Positions 10,267 through 18,450 of a stretch of DNA of 64,000 bases are shown one piece after another; positions within the stretch are counted from its first letter, which is position 1, and each line of letters opens with the position of its first letter. Position numbers and translations under genes: made by a program. Source of the stretch: Polynucleobacter sp. MWH-Braz-FAM2G (GTDB taxonomy: Bacteria > Pseudomonadota > Gammaproteobacteria > Burkholderiales > Burkholderiaceae); assembly GCF_018687635.1 (NCBI RefSeq), contig NZ_CP061300.1, positions 2,067,424 to 2,131,423 on the forward strand, written 5' to 3'. Below the pieces are notes generated by a model, which saw nothing but the letters and a program-made list of their open reading frames with translations, was not told the DNA's origin and did not search any database.

Positions 10267-11263
10267 CTTCCCCCATCGCAAATGTGAGTTGATGAATATC
10301 TAATTCACGTTTAAATAAAACCGGCACAATCTCTCTAGCATGTGCCGGTTTTTTGCAGGCACCCAATGTGTCCGTCAAACGATCAACATGATGTGCTTTC
10401 AATTGCGCAATACGCAGCTTGATCCCAGTAAATGGCTTGCCGTGCGAGGGTAAAACTAAGGCATCTTCAGGCAAGGCCAAATACTTTTCAATAGAGTCTA
10501 AATATAAACCCAGCGGATCTGCATCAGGATCAACATCAAAGACGCTCACATTAGTTGATATACGGGGTAAAAGCATGTCTCCTGAGATGAGGACACCAAG
10601 CTCTTTGCAAAAAAGAGAGGCGTGCTCAGGTGCATGCCCATAGCCCATGATCACTTTCCATTCGCGCCCACCGATCAAAATCGACTCACCGTCCATAATG
10701 CGACGATATCGACGTGGCACGCCCGGAACCATATTGCTATAGTAATTTGAGCGAGCACGAATTTTTTCCAAATCTTCAGGTGCCGTTAAACCATGCCGCT
10801 GAAAGTGATCTGCTGAGCCACCGCCACCAGCTCGCGATCCAACCGCAGCACCACCCTCTTTGCAACTTAACCATTGTGCAGTTAAGTAATCTGTCATAGA
10901 AATCCACAAAGGCACATTCCACCTTTCGCATAACCATTGTGATAAACCTACATGATCGGGATGCATATGGGTGACAATCACTCGCAAGATCGGCATACCC
11001 TCAAGCTGCGTTGCAAATACCTGCTCCCAAGATGCCCTTGTCTCGTCATTAGCTATGCCGCAGTCAACAATTGTCCAGCCTGCTACACCATCAATTTCAT
11101 CGCGCAATAACCACAAATTGATGTGATCAAGAGCGAAAGGCAATCGCATTCTGAGCCAACGAACGCCTGGAGCGACCTCAAGACTGCCCCCCACTTCCGG
11201 AAGTAAGTCTCCTAATGGATAATAGACTTCAGCTTTGGCACTGAATTGGTTTTGAGTGTTCAT
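10178..11263 (-). CDS. MBL-fold metallo-hydrolase
   Basis: A metallo-beta-lactamase-fold hydrolase. The metal motif THMHPDHVGL (HxHxDH) lies about residue 105 from the chosen start. A later GHAPEH and SHGKPF supply further metal ligands, as in glyoxalase II-like and arylsulfatase-like relatives. The C-terminal ~75 residues (around ELDIHQLTFAMGEAIAHLNYL) look like the winged-helix extension common in this subgroup. I chose the ATG at 11263 (protein begins MNTQNQF) rather than the upstream start at 11347, because the longer form would run into the divergent DUF1289 gene. Substrate unknown. The 3' end overlaps phaM by 89 nt, and a terminator-like hairpin sits within its coding region at 10317-10354. 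Confidence 0.88.
   Translation of the reverse strand: MNTQNQFSAKAEVYYPLGDLLPEVGGSLEVAPGVRWLRMRLPFALDHINLWLLRDEIDGVAGWTIVDCGIANDETRASWEQVFATQLEGMPILRVIVTHMHPDHVGLSQWLCERWNVPLWISMTDYLTAQWLSCKEGGAAVGSRAGGGGSADHFQRHGLTAPEDLEKIRARSNYYSNMVPGVPRRYRRIMDGESILIGGREWKVIMGYGHAPEHASLFCKELGVLISGDMLLPRISTNVSVFDVDPDADPLGLYLDSIEKYLALPEDALVLPSHGKPFTGIKLRIAQLKAHHVDRLTDTLGACKKPAHAREIVPVLFKRELDIHQLTFAMGEAIAHLNYLLRRGKLRRQLCDDGVLRFSEV
10317..10354 (+). terminator. Rho-independent terminator for phaM, inside the convergent MBL-fold gene
   Basis: A perfect 11-bp stem, AAAACCGGCAC paired with GTGCCGGTTTT, with a 14-nt loop and two further T residues after the stem. It begins 51 nt after the phaM stop on the plus strand, so it reads as the phaM terminator. 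The same DNA encodes the KKPAHAREIVPV part of the MBL-fold protein on the minus strand. In that direction the hairpin is followed by the T-rich run TTTTATTTAAA, so it could also act on the MBL-fold transcript. Confidence 0.75.
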
Positions 11264-11303
11264 ATTTAACGAGATTTCTTTTATCTTTTCTACTAGGTTT
11301 ACT

Positions 11304-11486
11304 TTGACAACAGTTCCATCACCATGCATTAATTGGTGTGATATCAATCCCGAAAATGGTTACTGTCGAGGTTGTTATCGTACCTTGAGTGAAATTGCTA
11401 ATTGGTCAGACTTAACCAATCCTGAGAAACTTGAGATCTGGTCTCTATTACCTAGTCGCAAATCTCAAGCACCACAGAAAATCTAA
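11304..11486 (+). CDS. DUF1289 domain-containing small protein
   Basis: A 60-residue protein of the DUF1289 family, recognised by three cysteine-bearing pieces in order: SPCINWC, then GYCRGCYRTL, then EIANWSDL. The four Cys suggest metal binding or a small iron-sulfur or zinc knuckle, but no function is established. I place the start at TTG 11304 (giving MTTVPSPC), with AGG 6 nt upstream, because family members begin just before the PSPC motif. A GTG at 11256 would add 16 unrelated residues and run into the start of the divergent MBL-fold gene. It ends 3 nt before the convergent acuI-like gene. Confidence 0.78.
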   Translation: MTTVPSPCINWCDINPENGYCRGCYRTLSEIANWSDLTNPEKLEIWSLLPSRKSQAPQKI

Positions 11487-11489
11487 TCT

Positions 11490-12473
11490 TTATTTATTAA
11501 CGTCGACAATTAATCGTCCACGCACATTTCCAGCCATTAACTCTTGTGCGTACTTAATCGAATCCTCAAGCGTAATTTCATGAGAGATTTCGTCTAAGGT
11601 TTTCAAATCAACCAACTGACTCAATTGTTCATATGCGGCAATTCTTTTTGCACGAGGAACAGTCACACTATTGATGCCATACAAGGTCACACCACGCAAA
11701 ATGAATGGCGCAACAGTAGAGGGAAAATCCATACCTTGAGCCAGCCCGCAGGCAGCAACCGCACCATCACTCTTAGTCTGCGCACATGCGTTAGCCAAAG
11801 TATGACTGCCCACACTATCAACCACTGCTGCCCAACGCTCTTTTGCCAACGGCTTACCAGGAGCTGATAAAGTCGCACGATCTATTACTTCGGATGCGCC
11901 CAATTTCTTCAAGTAATCAGCTTCTGCCATACGCCCCGTACTAGCCACAACTGTGAAGCCCAATTTACTCAGCAGTGAAATAGCAAAGCTGCCAACCCCA
12001 CCTGCTGCACCAGTTACTAAAACTTCGCCATCACTTGGCTTGAGACCATGTTTCTGCAAGGCCATGACACACAGCATAGCGGTATAGCCTGCAGTACCAA
12101 TAGCTAGTGCTTGTTTAGCAGTAAAGCCTTTGGGGAGCGGAATCAACCAGTCACCCTTCACTCGAGCCTGCTGTCCTAAACCACCCCAATGACCTTCGCC
12201 GACTCCCCAGCCGTTGAGAAGAACCATATCACCGGCCTTGAAATCAGGATTGGTGCTTTCAAGTACCTCACCAGCAAAATCAATCCCGGGGACCATAGGG
12301 AAGCTACGTACCACTGGACCTTTGCCTGTAATGGCCAGACCATCCTTATAGTTCAGAGTCGAATACAACACTTTTACACGAACATCACCCTCTGGGAGCC
12401 TAGCCTCGTCTACTTGGGCTAATTCGGCACGATATCCCTGATCATCTTTATTCACCAATATTGCTTTAAACAT
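11490..12473 (-). CDS. acuI: Acrylyl-CoA reductase (NADPH) / YhdH-type quinone oxidoreductase
   Basis: A zinc-independent medium-chain dehydrogenase/reductase of 327 residues, like E. coli YhdH/AcuI, which reduces acrylyl-CoA to propionyl-CoA with NADPH. The signature pieces are LNYKDGLAITGKGPVVRSFP near residue 45, GIDFAGEV, and the nucleotide-binding VTGAAGGVGSFAISLL near residue 153. The N-terminus starts at the ATG with an AAGGAAGAG ribosome site. The family also contains enzymes annotated simply as quinone oxidoreductases, so the physiological substrate is inferred. It is flanked by a convergent DUF1289 gene and a divergent lipoprotein gene, so it is probably monocistronic. Confidence 0.85.
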   Translation of the reverse strand: MFKAILVNKDDQGYRAELAQVDEARLPEGDVRVKVLYSTLNYKDGLAITGKGPVVRSFPMVPGIDFAGEVLESTNPDFKAGDMVLLNGWGVGEGHWGGLGQQARVKGDWLIPLPKGFTAKQALAIGTAGYTAMLCVMALQKHGLKPSDGEVLVTGAAGGVGSFAISLLSKLGFTVVASTGRMAEADYLKKLGASEVIDRATLSAPGKPLAKERWAAVVDSVGSHTLANACAQTKSDGAVAACGLAQGMDFPSTVAPFILRGVTLYGINSVTVPRAKRIAAYEQLSQLVDLKTLDEISHEITLEDSIKYAQELMAGNVRGRLIVDVNK

Positions 12474-12560
12474 GTCTCTTCCTTTTAGAGCGAGGGATTT
12501 CCCCGCAACAATCGCTTAATAGGTTTATCCTAACGAGCATTGCTGATTATGGAGGTTTCC

Positions 12561-12857
12561 ATGAAAAAAATTCTACTATTAACCACGATTTCTGGCTTAG
12601 CGCTATCTGGCTGCTACTCCACCCAAATTAATATGTCTATGGGCAATATGCGCCTGATCACCTCAAGCGCATCCCCTCAGGATGTGATGGATTTCGCCAC
12701 CAAGACCTGTAGAGATGATTTTTATGTAGGTGCTAGCTTCTTATCCAAAGCCGGCAAAGAATATCGTTTCAAATGCGTAAAAGCAGAGGAAAACGAAATT
12801 CTCATCCCTATTCCTGGCACCACGATAGAAGCTACAGCAAAACCTGAAGCCAAGTAA
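12561..12857 (+). CDS. Small lipoprotein of unknown function
   Basis: A 98-residue predicted lipoprotein. The signal peptide MKKILLLTTISGLALSGC ends in a good lipobox (LSGC), placing the lipidated cysteine at residue 18. I chose the ATG at 12561 over the upstream frame start at 12540 because GGAGG lies just before it and the lipoprotein signal begins there. The mature part has two further Cys (in KTCRDD and RFKCVKA) that could form a disulfide, and no domain I recognise. It lies 10 nt upstream of the flavin reductase gene, but a functional link is not evident. Confidence 0.75.
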   Translation: MKKILLLTTISGLALSGCYSTQINMSMGNMRLITSSASPQDVMDFATKTCRDDFYVGASFLSKAGKEYRFKCVKAEENEILIPIPGTTIEATAKPEAK

Positions 12858-12867
12858 GCAGAGTCTG

Positions 12868-13377
12868 ATGACCCCATTTACTTCTCAAGAGCTGCGCAAA
12901 GGTTTTTCATCATTTGCCACTGGGGTCACTGTTATCACCTGCCTTGATGAAGATGGAAATCCTCACGGCATTACTATTAGCTCCTTCAATACAGTTTCTC
13001 TAGAGCCACCATTAATTCTCTGGAGTTTAAAAAAGCATTCACGCCTAATGCCCTGGGTTGAGCTTGGTAAAAAACAATTAATTCATGTTCTTGAACGTTC
13101 TCAAGAGCATTTAGCAATGCATTTCGCCACAGTCAAGGTAAATCAATTCAATGGCATAAGCCATAAGATTGCAACAAGTGGGCTCACACAAATAGATGAT
13201 TGCGTTGCTTATTACGAATGTGAAACCGTTTGTGTTCACACTGGCGGAGATCACAACATCATTGTTGCTAAAGTCATCAACTTAAAGAATCACCCAGAGC
13301 GAGATCCTCTCATTTTTGCGCGCAGCAAATTTGTTGGCCTTGATTTCGCAGAAACTAAAACCAGCCAATCTGAATAA
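12868..13377 (+). CDS. Flavin reductase family protein
   Basis: A 169-residue FMN-binding split-barrel protein of the flavin reductase family. The N-terminus reads LRKGFSSFATGVTVITCLD, and the flavin-contact segment is GITISSFNTVSLEPPLILW near residues 44-62. A later HNIIVAKV and the closing region also fit. Such proteins supply reduced flavin to two-component monooxygenases or reduce flavins with NAD(P)H. No monooxygenase partner is nearby, so the specific partner is unknown. It is followed 18 nt later by a GST gene on the same strand. Confidence 0.86.
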   Translation: MTPFTSQELRKGFSSFATGVTVITCLDEDGNPHGITISSFNTVSLEPPLILWSLKKHSRLMPWVELGKKQLIHVLERSQEHLAMHFATVKVNQFNGISHKIATSGLTQIDDCVAYYECETVCVHTGGDHNIIVAKVINLKNHPERDPLIFARSKFVGLDFAETKTSQSE

Positions 13378-13395
13378 CCTTCACAGGAAAAAATC

Positions 13396-14058
13396 ATGAT
13401 GCGTTTATGGGGTCGCAAAAGTTCTATCAACGTTCAAAAAGTATTGTGGTGCCTTGCGGAGCTTGGGCTTGAAGAAGGCAAAGACTTTGAACGTGTAGAT
13501 GCAGGCCTTCACTTTGGAATCAACAATACACCTGAGTTTCTGAAGATGAACCCAAATGGGCTTGTTCCCACATTAGAAGATGGAGACCTAATCCTCTGGG
13601 AATCCAACACCATCATGCGTTACTTGGTTTCGCAGTACGACAAAGCTGAACGCTTTCCAAAAGGTGTCGCAGCTCAATACAGCTCTGAAAAAATGATGGA
13701 TTGGCAACTTGCAACCCTTTGGCCTCCATTGCGCACTGCCTTTCTAGGGCTAACTAGAACACCCGAAAAAGATCGAAATTACGATGCCATATACAAAGGC
13801 TATCAAGCTACAAACCAAACCCTTGGCTTGCTAGATCAGATCCTATCTTCGCAAGACTATTGTTCAGGCAATCAATTTAATATTGGCGATATCGTGGTTG
13901 CTCTAGGCGTTCATCGCTGGGTTTTACTAAACGATACCTTTCCAGAAAAAACTGGTTCTCGCAGCGAACTAAAAAATGTTGAGCGCTGGTTAAAGCAGTT
14001 AAGAGCTGAAACTCTCTTTAGCGAGTTTGCCGACAAAGAATTGAATATCGTTAAATAA
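13396..14058 (+). CDS. Glutathione S-transferase family protein
   Basis: A 220-residue GST. The N-terminal thioredoxin-like domain (residues 1-82) has RKSSINVQKVLWCLAELGL, where the Ser/Asn region is the likely glutathione-activating site. The cis-Pro motif GLVPTLEDGD and the glutathione-binding WESNTIMRYL follow. The C-terminal domain is all-helical. Bacterial GSTs of this type act in detoxification or as glutathione lyases; the substrate cannot be inferred. An AGGA-type ribosome site precedes the ATG pair. It is the last gene of a plus-strand run and is convergent with the RND permease gene. Confidence 0.88.
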   Translation: MMRLWGRKSSINVQKVLWCLAELGLEEGKDFERVDAGLHFGINNTPEFLKMNPNGLVPTLEDGDLILWESNTIMRYLVSQYDKAERFPKGVAAQYSSEKMMDWQLATLWPPLRTAFLGLTRTPEKDRNYDAIYKGYQATNQTLGLLDQILSSQDYCSGNQFNIGDIVVALGVHRWVLLNDTFPEKTGSRSELKNVERWLKQLRAETLFSEFADKELNIVK

Positions 14059-14075
14059 GTTCGGTATTAATAAGA

Positions 14076-17000
14076 TTATTCCTGCTTGAACTTCTTAGCG
14101 TGGTGATCAGCCCCGATAAATAGATACATCGCTGGTACAACAAAGAGCGTAAATAAGGTTCCAATTGATAGGCCAGTGAAAATCACTATACCCATTGATT
14201 TTCGCCCAGCAGCACCTGCGCCAGATGCGATCACCAAAGGTAAAACGCCTAAGACCATAGCGGCTGTTGTCATCAAAATAGGGCGTAAACGCACGCTACT
14301 AGCCTCAATGATGGCGTCCAGTTTTGAACGGCCAGCCTCCTGCAATTCATTGGCGAATTCAACAATCAAAATACCGTGTTTACTAATTAATCCCATCAGC
14401 GTAACCAATCCAACCTGGGTATACACATTCAATGTAGTAAATCCTAGATTAATAAAAATCAAGGCACCGAATAAAGCCAGTGGCACAGAAACCAAAATCA
14501 CAATCGGATCACGGAAACTTTCGAACTGCGCAGCAAGAACCAAGAACACAATCAAAATAGCAAAGAACATGGTCACTAAGAATCCTCCGGACTCCGCCAT
14601 AAACTGGCGCGAGGGACCAGCGTAGTCCATACTGTAGCCATTAGGCGCCACTTCTTTTAAAGACTGACGCATAAACTCCAATAAATCGGCCTGCGAAATA
14701 AATGGAGTACTCACGCCAGAAATCGTTGCGGAGTTCAATTGCTGAAAGTGATTAATTGATTGCGGTACAACTCTTTGTTTGATAGTTGCAATAGTCCGCG
14801 CTTGAACCATAGCGCCACTCGGAGTACGAATGTAGTAATCCAAGATTTGATCTGGGTTTAAGCGATCAACCTGCTTAACTTGCGGAATGACTCGGTAAGA
14901 ACGTCCTGCCACAGAGAAGTAATTTACATATCCACCGCCTAGCGCTGCCGATAAAGCGGCACCGACTTGTTGTTGAGTCATACCTAAGGCCGCCACTTTC
15001 TCCCGATCGATTTCCAATACGTCTTGAGGTTTATCGATTTTCAAATCAGAATCCACAAAAAAGAAGTTGCCACTACGACGTGCTTTATCAAGAACTGCTT
15101 GAGATACTTCATTTAGCTGCGCATAAGATTCCGTTGTATTGATCACAACCTGCACTGGCAAACCTTGTGCTCCCGGCAAAGCAGGGAACTGGAATGCAGC
15201 AACGCGAGCACCAGCAATGGTGTTCCACTTTTGCTGCATATCTTCTTGGAACTTGGTTGCATTACGATTACGCTCACCCCAGTCCTTTAGCAAGATGCCG
15301 CCGAAACTAGATGTTGGGCTTGTAATCTGAAAGGCCTGTTCGTATTCTGGTTCAGCAGCTGCAATGGCATAAATTTGATCTGCATAAGTCTGCATTTGGG
15401 TAACAGTGCTGTTAGGCGGACCTGATGCTTGCATCAGAACAATGCCTTGGTCTTCTGTTGGCGCCAACTCTGACTTAGCGGTGGCATATAAATACGCAAC
15501 TCCCCCCAACAAAATAAAGCCCATTACGATAATGACCTGCCAAGTACTTAATAAATCTCGTAAGGTACTTTGGTAACTGTGGTGGACTTTGTCAAAGACC
15601 TGATCGATCTTATGAACAAATGAAGATGCCTCTTGTTCTTCGGTAAAAATACGTGAGCACATCATGGGGGAGAGAGTTAAAGCAATCAACCCTGATACAG
15701 CGACTGCACTAGCGAGAGTAAACGCAAACTCAGTAAAGAGTGCGCCCGTCAAACCACCCTGAAATCCAATCGGGATATATACAGCGATCAGCACTACGGT
15801 CATTGCCAAAATAGGGCCGCCTAATTCACGGGCGGCAATTAAGGATGCCTCGAGCGGAGACTTTCCTTCTTTCATGTGCCTATCAACGTTTTCCACCACA
15901 ATAATTGCGTCGTCGACCACCAATCCAATTGCCAAGACAAGTGCCAACAATGTCAATAAATTAATTGAATAGCCCAATACCTGCATTAAGAAAAATGTGC
16001 CAATGAGAGACAAAGGCATTGCTATGACTGGCACTGCAACTGCGCGAACACTTCCCAAGAAGAGATAAATTACGATCGTCACAATCACGAGGGCTTCCAA
16101 CAAAGTTGAAATCACTTCATCGATAGAGCTGGTGATAAATTGCGTAGAGTCATAAACAATCTTGCCAGTCATCCCAATTGGCAATTGTTTCTGAATTTCA
16201 GGAACCACATTTCGGACTCGTTGAGCTACGTCCAATAAGTTTGCTTGAGGCGCAACCTTGATAGCGATAAATACAGAACGTTTGCCACTAAAAGCAACAT
16301 TGGTGTTGTAGTCCTCGGAGCCAAGTGTGACATTGGCCACTTGGTCTAAGTAAACAATATTTACGCCATCTTTTTTTATAACTAATTTGCGGAATTCTTC
16401 TAACGTATGCAAATCAGTGCCCGCTACTAAATCCACCGATACCATATCGCCTTTGGTACTTCCCACGGCAGAAAGGTAATTATTCGCAGACATAGCACTG
16501 TAAACATCATCTGCACCAACGCCCAATCCAGCCATCTTTTCTCGATCAAGCCAAGCACGCAACGCAAATTTGCGTCCCCCAGTAATTTCTGCGTTTTGCA
16601 CACCCTCAACGGAATCCAGCTTTGGTTTTACAACGCGCAATAAATAATCTGTAATTGCGTTATTAGGAATCTCATCGCTATAAAAACCCATATACATCGC
16701 AGCAGTTGATTGACCTACTTGCACAGTCAAAATTGGCTGTTGAGCTTGGGGTGGTAACTGGTTTTTAACCGCGCTTATTTGCGTTTGAATTTGCGTCAAA
16801 GCCGCATTCGAGTCGTAATTCAACTTTAGTGTGGCAGTAATAGTCGATACACCACTCACGCTTGTTGAGGATAAGTAATCAATACCTTGAGCTTGAGCCA
16901 CAGAGGCTTCTAAAGGCTGCGTAATAAAACCTGCGATCGTTTCTGGGTCTGCACCATAGTAGGCAGTCGTAATCGTCACAATCGCATTTTGCGTCTGTGG

Positions 17001-17111
17001 ATACTGGTTTACAGGCAAAGAACCTATTGCCTTTAGACCAAAAATCAACACTAAAGCACTCACCACCATGGAGAGTACCGGCCTGCGGATGAATATATCA
17101 GTCCAATTCAT
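14076..17111 (-). CDS. RND multidrug efflux permease subunit (HAE1/MdtB-MexF type)
   Basis: Inner-membrane proton-driven pump component of a tripartite RND efflux system. The 1011 residues are typical for HAE1 permeases. The N-terminus MNWTDIFIRRPVLSMVVSAL is a standard first transmembrane helix. The proton-relay helix contains GLVVDDAIIVVENVDRH with the paired Asp, near residue 400. A second set of helices at the C-terminus includes GLISKHGILIVEFANELQEAG. Two large periplasmic loops are present. The adaptor gene lies 7 nt upstream and the outer-membrane channel gene before that, so all three parts are cotranscribed. Substrate range cannot be read from the sequence. Confidence 0.95.
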   Translation of the reverse strand: MNWTDIFIRRPVLSMVVSALVLIFGLKAIGSLPVNQYPQTQNAIVTITTAYYGADPETIAGFITQPLEASVAQAQGIDYLSSTSVSGVSTITATLKLNYDSNAALTQIQTQISAVKNQLPPQAQQPILTVQVGQSTAAMYMGFYSDEIPNNAITDYLLRVVKPKLDSVEGVQNAEITGGRKFALRAWLDREKMAGLGVGADDVYSAMSANNYLSAVGSTKGDMVSVDLVAGTDLHTLEEFRKLVIKKDGVNIVYLDQVANVTLGSEDYNTNVAFSGKRSVFIAIKVAPQANLLDVAQRVRNVVPEIQKQLPIGMTGKIVYDSTQFITSSIDEVISTLLEALVIVTIVIYLFLGSVRAVAVPVIAMPLSLIGTFFLMQVLGYSINLLTLLALVLAIGLVVDDAIIVVENVDRHMKEGKSPLEASLIAARELGGPILAMTVVLIAVYIPIGFQGGLTGALFTEFAFTLASAVAVSGLIALTLSPMMCSRIFTEEQEASSFVHKIDQVFDKVHHSYQSTLRDLLSTWQVIIVMGFILLGGVAYLYATAKSELAPTEDQGIVLMQASGPPNSTVTQMQTYADQIYAIAAAEPEYEQAFQITSPTSSFGGILLKDWGERNRNATKFQEDMQQKWNTIAGARVAAFQFPALPGAQGLPVQVVINTTESYAQLNEVSQAVLDKARRSGNFFFVDSDLKIDKPQDVLEIDREKVAALGMTQQQVGAALSAALGGGYVNYFSVAGRSYRVIPQVKQVDRLNPDQILDYYIRTPSGAMVQARTIATIKQRVVPQSINHFQQLNSATISGVSTPFISQADLLEFMRQSLKEVAPNGYSMDYAGPSRQFMAESGGFLVTMFFAILIVFLVLAAQFESFRDPIVILVSVPLALFGALIFINLGFTTLNVYTQVGLVTLMGLISKHGILIVEFANELQEAGRSKLDAIIEASSVRLRPILMTTAAMVLGVLPLVIASGAGAAGRKSMGIVIFTGLSIGTLFTLFVVPAMYLFIGADHHAKKFKQE

Positions 17112-17118
17112 CTGCTAT

Positions 17119-18450
17119 TTATTCCTGTGGTTTTGGATTAGGTGAATTTGCTGGCTGCACCTTATTGTTAATAATTAGTGGTGTGCCATTCTTTAGCTTC
17201 AACTGCCCACTAGTTACTACCGTAGCACCCTCTTCCACGCCCTTCAGAATAGCAACTTGATCACCACGAGTTAATCCCGTTGTTACAAATACTTGCTGAG
17301 CCTCTAGAGCAGGATTTCCTTGTTTATCCTTTTTACCAGTCGGCTTTGCAATAAATACGGTTGAGCCATATGGGTTATATGTAACAGCAGTTTGGGGCAA
17401 GGTTAGATATTTGACTTGATCACCAAGATTAATATTCACGTTAGCAAACATGCCCGGCAAAATTTTCTTGTCGGGATTTGCAAGCCGAGCCTCTACTTGA
17501 ATATTTCGAGTATTAGTATCTACTTTTGGACTAACGGCTGTAATCTTGCCAGTAAAGCTAGCGTCCTTGAATGCATCCGTTGTAACAACCACTTCTTGTC
17601 CAACTTGAACTTGCTCGGCATTATTTTGCGGCAAATTAAAATCAACAAAGATGGGGTCCAATGTTTGCAGTGTTAACAACTTATCGCCAGGATTTACAAA
17701 CTGACCTGGATTAATTGACACAATACCAACTCGCCCACTAAATGGTGCCTTGAGATTTTTCTTTGCCACTAATGCCGTCTGTTGTTCAACTTGCGCTTGC
17801 TTAGATTTGGCATCGGCAGCACTAGTGTCGAATACGTTCTTACTAATTGCCTGAATAGCTAGCTGTTGTCTATCACGCTCATTAATCACCTTTGCCAAAT
17901 CAGCCATCGCTTTTAATGAATTCAATTGCGCAACATCAGAGGCATCATTAAGCTTAATAAGGAGTTCGCCTTCTTTGACATCCTGGCCAGACTTGATGGG
18001 TACGCTCTGAACTAAGCCACCAATTTCTGTACTGAGCTCAACGCCCCTGAAAGCCCTAACGTTACCAACACTAGTTAACTTGGGTTGCCACTCAGAAGAA
18101 GTAATCACCATCGTAGATACAGTTGCAGGCGGAAGGCCCATGCTGGAGATGAAATGCTTAATCATGAATGTCTTTACTTGATTAAATGTAAAGATCAAAC
18201 CTAATAGCAAAAATACTCCGCAGAGCATAATGACCATACGACGCTTCATGGGCTCCATTGCCATAAGCTTTTGATGTGCTTTAGTGTTGCGCCATTTTTG
18301 ACCTACCCACACCCAAAAAGACTTTACTTTTACCCAAAGAGCAATTGCCCTATCGCGCAATTTCCACTCAACTGCCTTACGCCCCAGCCAGGCCCACAAG
18401 CCAATCACTATGGCGACGAGAATGTTTTTAATTTTTTCCAGAAGTTTCAT
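17119..18450 (-). CDS. RND efflux periplasmic adaptor (membrane fusion protein) with N-terminal extension
   Basis: Membrane-fusion adaptor linking the RND permease to the outer-membrane channel. The classical part spans lipoyl/hairpin (GGLVQSVPIKSGQDVKEGELLIKL), beta-barrel and membrane-proximal domains, ending in ATVVTSGQLKLKNGTPL. The usual start would be near Met68 (MKRRMVIMLCGVFLLLGLIF, one membrane anchor). Instead the frame opens 67 codons earlier with a Trp-rich, partly hydrophobic segment (LVAIVIGLWAWLG, then basic helices). The long start at 18450 overlaps the channel gene stop by 23 nt, which supports it by coupling. A start at 18249 would leave a 178-nt gap, so I prefer the long form with moderate certainty. 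Confidence 0.9.
   Translation of the reverse strand: MKLLEKIKNILVAIVIGLWAWLGRKAVEWKLRDRAIALWVKVKSFWVWVGQKWRNTKAHQKLMAMEPMKRRMVIMLCGVFLLLGLIFTFNQVKTFMIKHFISSMGLPPATVSTMVITSSEWQPKLTSVGNVRAFRGVELSTEIGGLVQSVPIKSGQDVKEGELLIKLNDASDVAQLNSLKAMADLAKVINERDRQQLAIQAISKNVFDTSAADAKSKQAQVEQQTALVAKKNLKAPFSGRVGIVSINPGQFVNPGDKLLTLQTLDPIFVDFNLPQNNAEQVQVGQEVVVTTDAFKDASFTGKITAVSPKVDTNTRNIQVEARLANPDKKILPGMFANVNINLGDQVKYLTLPQTAVTYNPYGSTVFIAKPTGKKDKQGNPALEAQQVFVTTGLTRGDQVAILKGVEEGATVVTSGQLKLKNGTPLIINNKVQPANSPNPKPQE

Noticed and set aside
11304..11309. TTGACA hexamer as a -35 promoter box
   Set aside because: It coincides with the TTG start of the DUF1289 gene, and no matching -10 box lies at proper spacing.
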